In this document: in pieces, positions 61,641 to 64,000 of the stretch
How positions within the stretch are numbered: position 1 is the first letter of the stretch
Layout: every line of letters begins with the position of its first letter
Origin: Streptomyces canus
GTDB lineage: Bacteria; Actinomycetota; Actinomycetes; Streptomycetales; Streptomycetaceae
Assembly: GCF_030815415.1 (NCBI RefSeq)
Contig: NZ_JAUSWW010000001.1
Span: forward strand, 7,068,001 to 7,132,000
DNA: 64,000 nt
Direction: 5' to 3'
Program-made: the position numbers and the translations under genes
Notes under the pieces: generated by a model
What the model saw: the letters and a program-made list of their open reading frames with translations, nothing else
Databases searched by the model: none
What the model was told of the DNA's origin: nothing

Positions 61641-62881
61641 TGGCCGCGCTTCCGGCCGCGGAACATCAGGGCGGAGCCGATGAGGGCGCCGAGGAGGAGA
61701 CCACCGCCGACGGTCCAGGCGACGGTGAGGGCGCCGTCGTTGTCGTCGGAGGCTTCGGTGGTGCTCGCGGAGGCGGTGGGCATCGTGTTGACGCGCTCGG
61801 GGGTCGGGCCGGTCGCGTTCAGCAGGGTGACCAGGTCCTTGCCGCCGAAGTCGTGGACGTCACCGCCCTTGACGACGTCCGCCGCGAGGATCAGCTGGGC
61901 GTAGGCGGCCGGGCCGCTCTGCTCGGCCCACTTCAGAGCGTGGCCCTCCAGCCAGCGCAGGGACGCGACGGCCTGGTCGTTGAAGCCGGCGGAGGACAGG
62001 GCGACGACCGCGTCGGCCGTGTTGCCGTAGTCGGGCTGGTCCTCGGCACCGGGCAGCGCCGACTTCAGGTACCCGTCCTTCGCGAGGGTCTTGGCGAGCC
62101 AGGCGGCGCCATTGTCGCCGGCTTCGTCGGCCAGGCCGTCGTCGTTGGCCGGCTCGCAGTCCGCGGGGGACCCGGCGTCGTCCTCGGGGCTCCCCACGAG
62201 GGTCTCGCCGTACGCCCCGAGCACGGCGGCGGCGGTCGCGTCCGCGTTGGCGGTCAGCTTCCCCTTCTTGTCCGGCTGGTAGGCGAAGGCACCCGCGTCC
62301 GGGCCGTCACAGGGCAGCGCGAGTTTCAGCAGTCCGTCGAGCGGGGTCTTGCCCTCCTTGTTGTGGAGGTTCGGGATCGTCACACCGGCCTCCGAGAGCG
62401 CGCCGATGACGACGGAGGTGGAGTTCGCGTCGCTGGCCCCGCCGGGCAGGTATCCCCAGCCGCCGTCCTTGTTCTGGACGGACTTCAACCAGGTGACAGC
62501 CTTCTTCACCTGGGCGTCGTAGGAGGTGGTGAGCGTCGAGAGCGCCTGGACGGCGACCGCGGTGCTGTTGGTGTCGACCATCACCTTGGCGTCGCAGGCC
62601 TTGGAGGTGTCCGCGCGGAAGGCGGGGAAGGCGCCGTTCGCGCACTGCTGCCCGACCAGCCAGGTCAGCGCCTTCTCGGCGGGGTCCACACCCACGGTGT
62701 GCTGTGCCAGCAACGCCAGCGACTGCCGCCACACCCCGTCGTACGCCGGATCCCCGTCCCCGTACAGCCCCTCCGGTATCGCCACCGACGGCGACGGAGA
62801 GGGACTCGCGGCGACGGCCGGGGCGGCCGTACCGATCACTGCGGTGGCGGCCAGGACCGCGGCCCTGCGGCGGACGTTCAT
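61637..62881 (-). CDS. Secreted prenyltransferase-repeat (alpha/alpha-toroid) protein, anchored
   Basis: 414 residues from MNVRRRAAVLAA. A Sec signal (cut after AVA) is followed by alpha/alpha-toroid repeats (KALTWLVGQQCANGAFPAF; VTWLKSVQNKDGGWGYLPGG; SLRWLEGHALKWAEQ) as in prenyltransferases and in intrinsic factor/transcobalamin alpha-domains. A C-terminal TM (VAWTVGGGLLLGALIGSALMF) anchors it outside. No catalytic aspartate signature of squalene cyclases is seen. First gene after the cobalamin riboswitch. Confidence 0.85.
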   Translation of the reverse strand: MNVRRRAAVLAATAVIGTAAPAVAASPSPSPSVAIPEGLYGDGDPAYDGVWRQSLALLAQHTVGVDPAEKALTWLVGQQCANGAFPAFRADTSKACDAKVMVDTNSTAVAVQALSTLTTSYDAQVKKAVTWLKSVQNKDGGWGYLPGGASDANSTSVVIGALSEAGVTIPNLHNKEGKTPLDGLLKLALPCDGPDAGAFAYQPDKKGKLTANADATAAAVLGAYGETLVGSPEDDAGSPADCEPANDDGLADEAGDNGAAWLAKTLAKDGYLKSALPGAEDQPDYGNTADAVVALSSAGFNDQAVASLRWLEGHALKWAEQSGPAAYAQLILAADVVKGGDVHDFGGKDLVTLLNATGPTPERVNTMPTASASTTEASDDNDGALTVAWTVGGGLLLGALIGSALMFRGRKRGQ

Positions 62882-62964
62882 GATCGGCGGGTGCCTCTCC
62901 CTGCGGGGGAGCCTGGCAGCACGGGACACCCCGGCGGCTCGGCTCCGTATACCTCGACGGTGCC

Positions 62965-62989
62965 GTGCACCGGCCGGTTGCCGGTGCAC
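62965..62989 (-). promoter_or_regulatory. Hairpin of riboswitch expression platform
   Basis: GTGCACCGGC / GCCGGTGCAC, 10-bp perfect stem with 5-nt loop, between the cobalamin aptamer and the start codon. Probably the terminator or sequestering hairpin that switches expression. Confidence 0.6.
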
Positions 62990-63002
62990 GTGAGCCGGTC
63001 AC

Positions 63003-63150
63003 AAGTACCGACACGGGGCGATCCGGCTCGCCGCTCCCGGCGGGAGACGGCTCACGGTTGCGGGTCAGCGCCGGAATTGCACCGGCTTCCCCCCGTACGG
63101 GTGTGATGACGACCCGGCCACTCTACCGGCCCGTAGGAAAGCCCCCGAGG
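63003..63150 (-). promoter_or_regulatory. Cobalamin (B12) riboswitch
   Basis: On the minus strand, 63092-63052 reads GGGGAAGCCGGTGCAATTCC then GGCGCTGACCCGCAACCGTGA: the B12-box core (GGTGCnAnTCCGGnGCTG...CCGCAACcGT). The 5' side carries CGGTAGAGTGGCCGGGTCG and the 3' side GAGCCGGATCGCCCCGTGTCGG, as in adenosylcobalamin aptamers. It should turn off the minus-strand operand (the toroid, SCO2322-like and ECF genes) when B12 is plentiful. Confidence 0.9.
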
Positions 63151-63179
63151 GGTGCCTGTGAGCCCGGTAGGTTCCCGGC

Positions 63180-63824
63180 ATGGGGATCATCACGGGGAGA
63201 CTGATCGGCTCGGGGCGGGCCTCGGACGTGTACGAGATCGACGAGGCGTGGGTGCTGCGGCGGGCCCGGGACACCTACGGCGACGCGCTCGCCGAGGCGG
63301 CCGTCATGGAGCGGGTGCGCGGGCACGGGTATCCGGTGCCGCGGGTGCGCGTGGAGGACTGCTCGTCCACCGAGCTGGTGATGGAGCGGCTGCACGGGCC
63401 GACGATGCTGCGGGCCTTCGCCGCCGGACGGATCGACGCGGAGGAGGCAGGGGTCGTACTGGCCCGTCTCCTGCGGCGGCTGCACGCCCTGCCGGGCCGT
63501 GTCATCCATCTCGATCTGCACCCGGACAATGTCATGATCACCCCGGCCGGGCCCTATGTCATCGACTGGGCCAACGCCGAGGAGGGCGACCCCGGTCTCG
63601 ACTGGGGCATGTCGGCGGTGATCCTCGCCCAGGTCGCCGTGGGGGAGGAGACGTTCGCCGAACCGGCGCGCGCGATGCTGGCCGCGCTGCTCGCCGACGC
63701 CTCGTCCCTGACCGACGTCGGGCTGGCGGAGGCGCGGCGTCGGCGGGCGGTCAATCCGACGATGAGCCGGCGGGAGGTCGAACTCCTCGGGGCGGCGGAG
63801 GACTTGATCCGGTCGCTGATCTAA
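63180..63824 (+). CDS. APH/ChoK-like kinase
   Basis: 214 residues. HLDLHPDNVMI (catalytic loop, about residues 109-119) and VIDWANA (DFG-equivalent) are those of aminoglycoside phosphotransferase-like kinases. Short, lacks the usual N-lobe extensions. No antibiotic link can be drawn; it may phosphorylate a small metabolite. Confidence 0.82.
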   Translation: MGIITGRLIGSGRASDVYEIDEAWVLRRARDTYGDALAEAAVMERVRGHGYPVPRVRVEDCSSTELVMERLHGPTMLRAFAAGRIDAEEAGVVLARLLRRLHALPGRVIHLDLHPDNVMITPAGPYVIDWANAEEGDPGLDWGMSAVILAQVAVGEETFAEPARAMLAALLADASSLTDVGLAEARRRRAVNPTMSRREVELLGAAEDLIRSLI

Positions 63825-63929
63825 TCGAGTTCGGTCGTCAAGTGGCTCGGTGCGGCCACTTCAGGTGATCAGTCCGTCCGGTTCGGTCGGACGGCGTGGG
63901 CGTGTGGCGCCACGGTCACACTGTTGCCC

Positions 63930-64000
63930 GTGTCCAGCGAGAAGACCCTCCCCGGGAACCTGCCGCCCGATCCCGGCGGCTTCGTCGGGCGGCAGCACGA
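63930..64000 (+). CDS. Start of probable NB-ARC/LuxR-type regulator (partial)
   Basis: Truncated by the window end. From GTG 63930 the reading is VSSEKTLPGNLPPDPGGFVG then RQH, the opening of SARP/LuxR-NB-ARC regulators (NLPxxPxxFVGRxxE). Only about 23 residues are visible. Confidence 0.55.
   Translation, partial: MSSEKTLPGNLPPDPGGFVGRQH

Overview
The window is chromosomal DNA from a high-GC actinomycete, almost certainly a Streptomyces. Evidence for this: GC-rich third positions with long antisense shadow ORFs, many GTG starts, the Streptomyces-type aceE / DUF3052 / AhpE / TerD neighbourhood, DUF397-XRE-ATPase clusters, SCO2322-like proteins, and dispersed extragenic repeats typical of the genus. 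No integrase, phage, plasmid or CRISPR genes are seen. The only transposon-like object is a 219-bp non-coding inverted-repeat (MITE-like) element at 1321-1539.

Layout. 1-9 kb: a beta-lactamase-fold hydrolase, GNAT, the MITE, a MerR regulator with its aldo/keto reductase, DUF4429 and DUF1023 proteins, a TetR/MFS efflux pair and a K+ channel-like protein. 9-13 kb: aceE (pyruvate dehydrogenase E1) divergent from a DUF3052 gene and ahpE. 13-22 kb: a Ter stress cluster with four TerD-superfamily proteins and a DUF475/TerC-like membrane protein. It is followed by a three-gene enzymatic module: an HpcH/HpaI-type lyase, a large PRTase-TRSP-PRTase-PELOTA fusion, and a HAD phosphatase. 22-35 kb: mostly single genes (two DedA proteins, a lipoprotein with GDGSV repeats, tRNA-Val, ketopantoate reductase-like, MBL hydrolase, DoxX, an FAD/NAD protein, PhoD-like phosphatase, secreted HNH nuclease).

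35-48 kb: a yybP-ykoY (Mn2+) riboswitch before a GDT1-family exporter; a HAD phosphatase; a 0.8-kb repeat-rich intergenic region; a peptidoglycan-binding protein; an MFS pump fused to a MarR-like domain; a pair of paralogous helical-domain proteins; an FHA protein; an O-methyltransferase; a DUF2330 protein; and a GT87-PAP2 fusion. 48-51 kb: a CYP125-like P450 divergent from a steroid-type thiolase, with KstR-like palindromes between them. 51-57 kb: a whiJ-type XRE/DUF397/ATPase trio, small proteins, a Fic protein, DUF1275 and an SLT hydrolase.

57-63 kb is the most striking system. A cobalamin riboswitch on the minus strand precedes five overlapping genes: a secreted alpha/alpha-toroid (prenyltransferase-repeat) protein with a C-terminal anchor, a second secreted and anchored protein, and an ECF transporter (T subunit, fused A-A ATPase, S component). 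The arrangement suggests vitamin B12 uptake using a surface capture pair that resembles the two domains of eukaryotic intrinsic factor/transcobalamin. The window ends with an APH-like kinase and the first codons of a probable NB-ARC/LuxR-type regulator.
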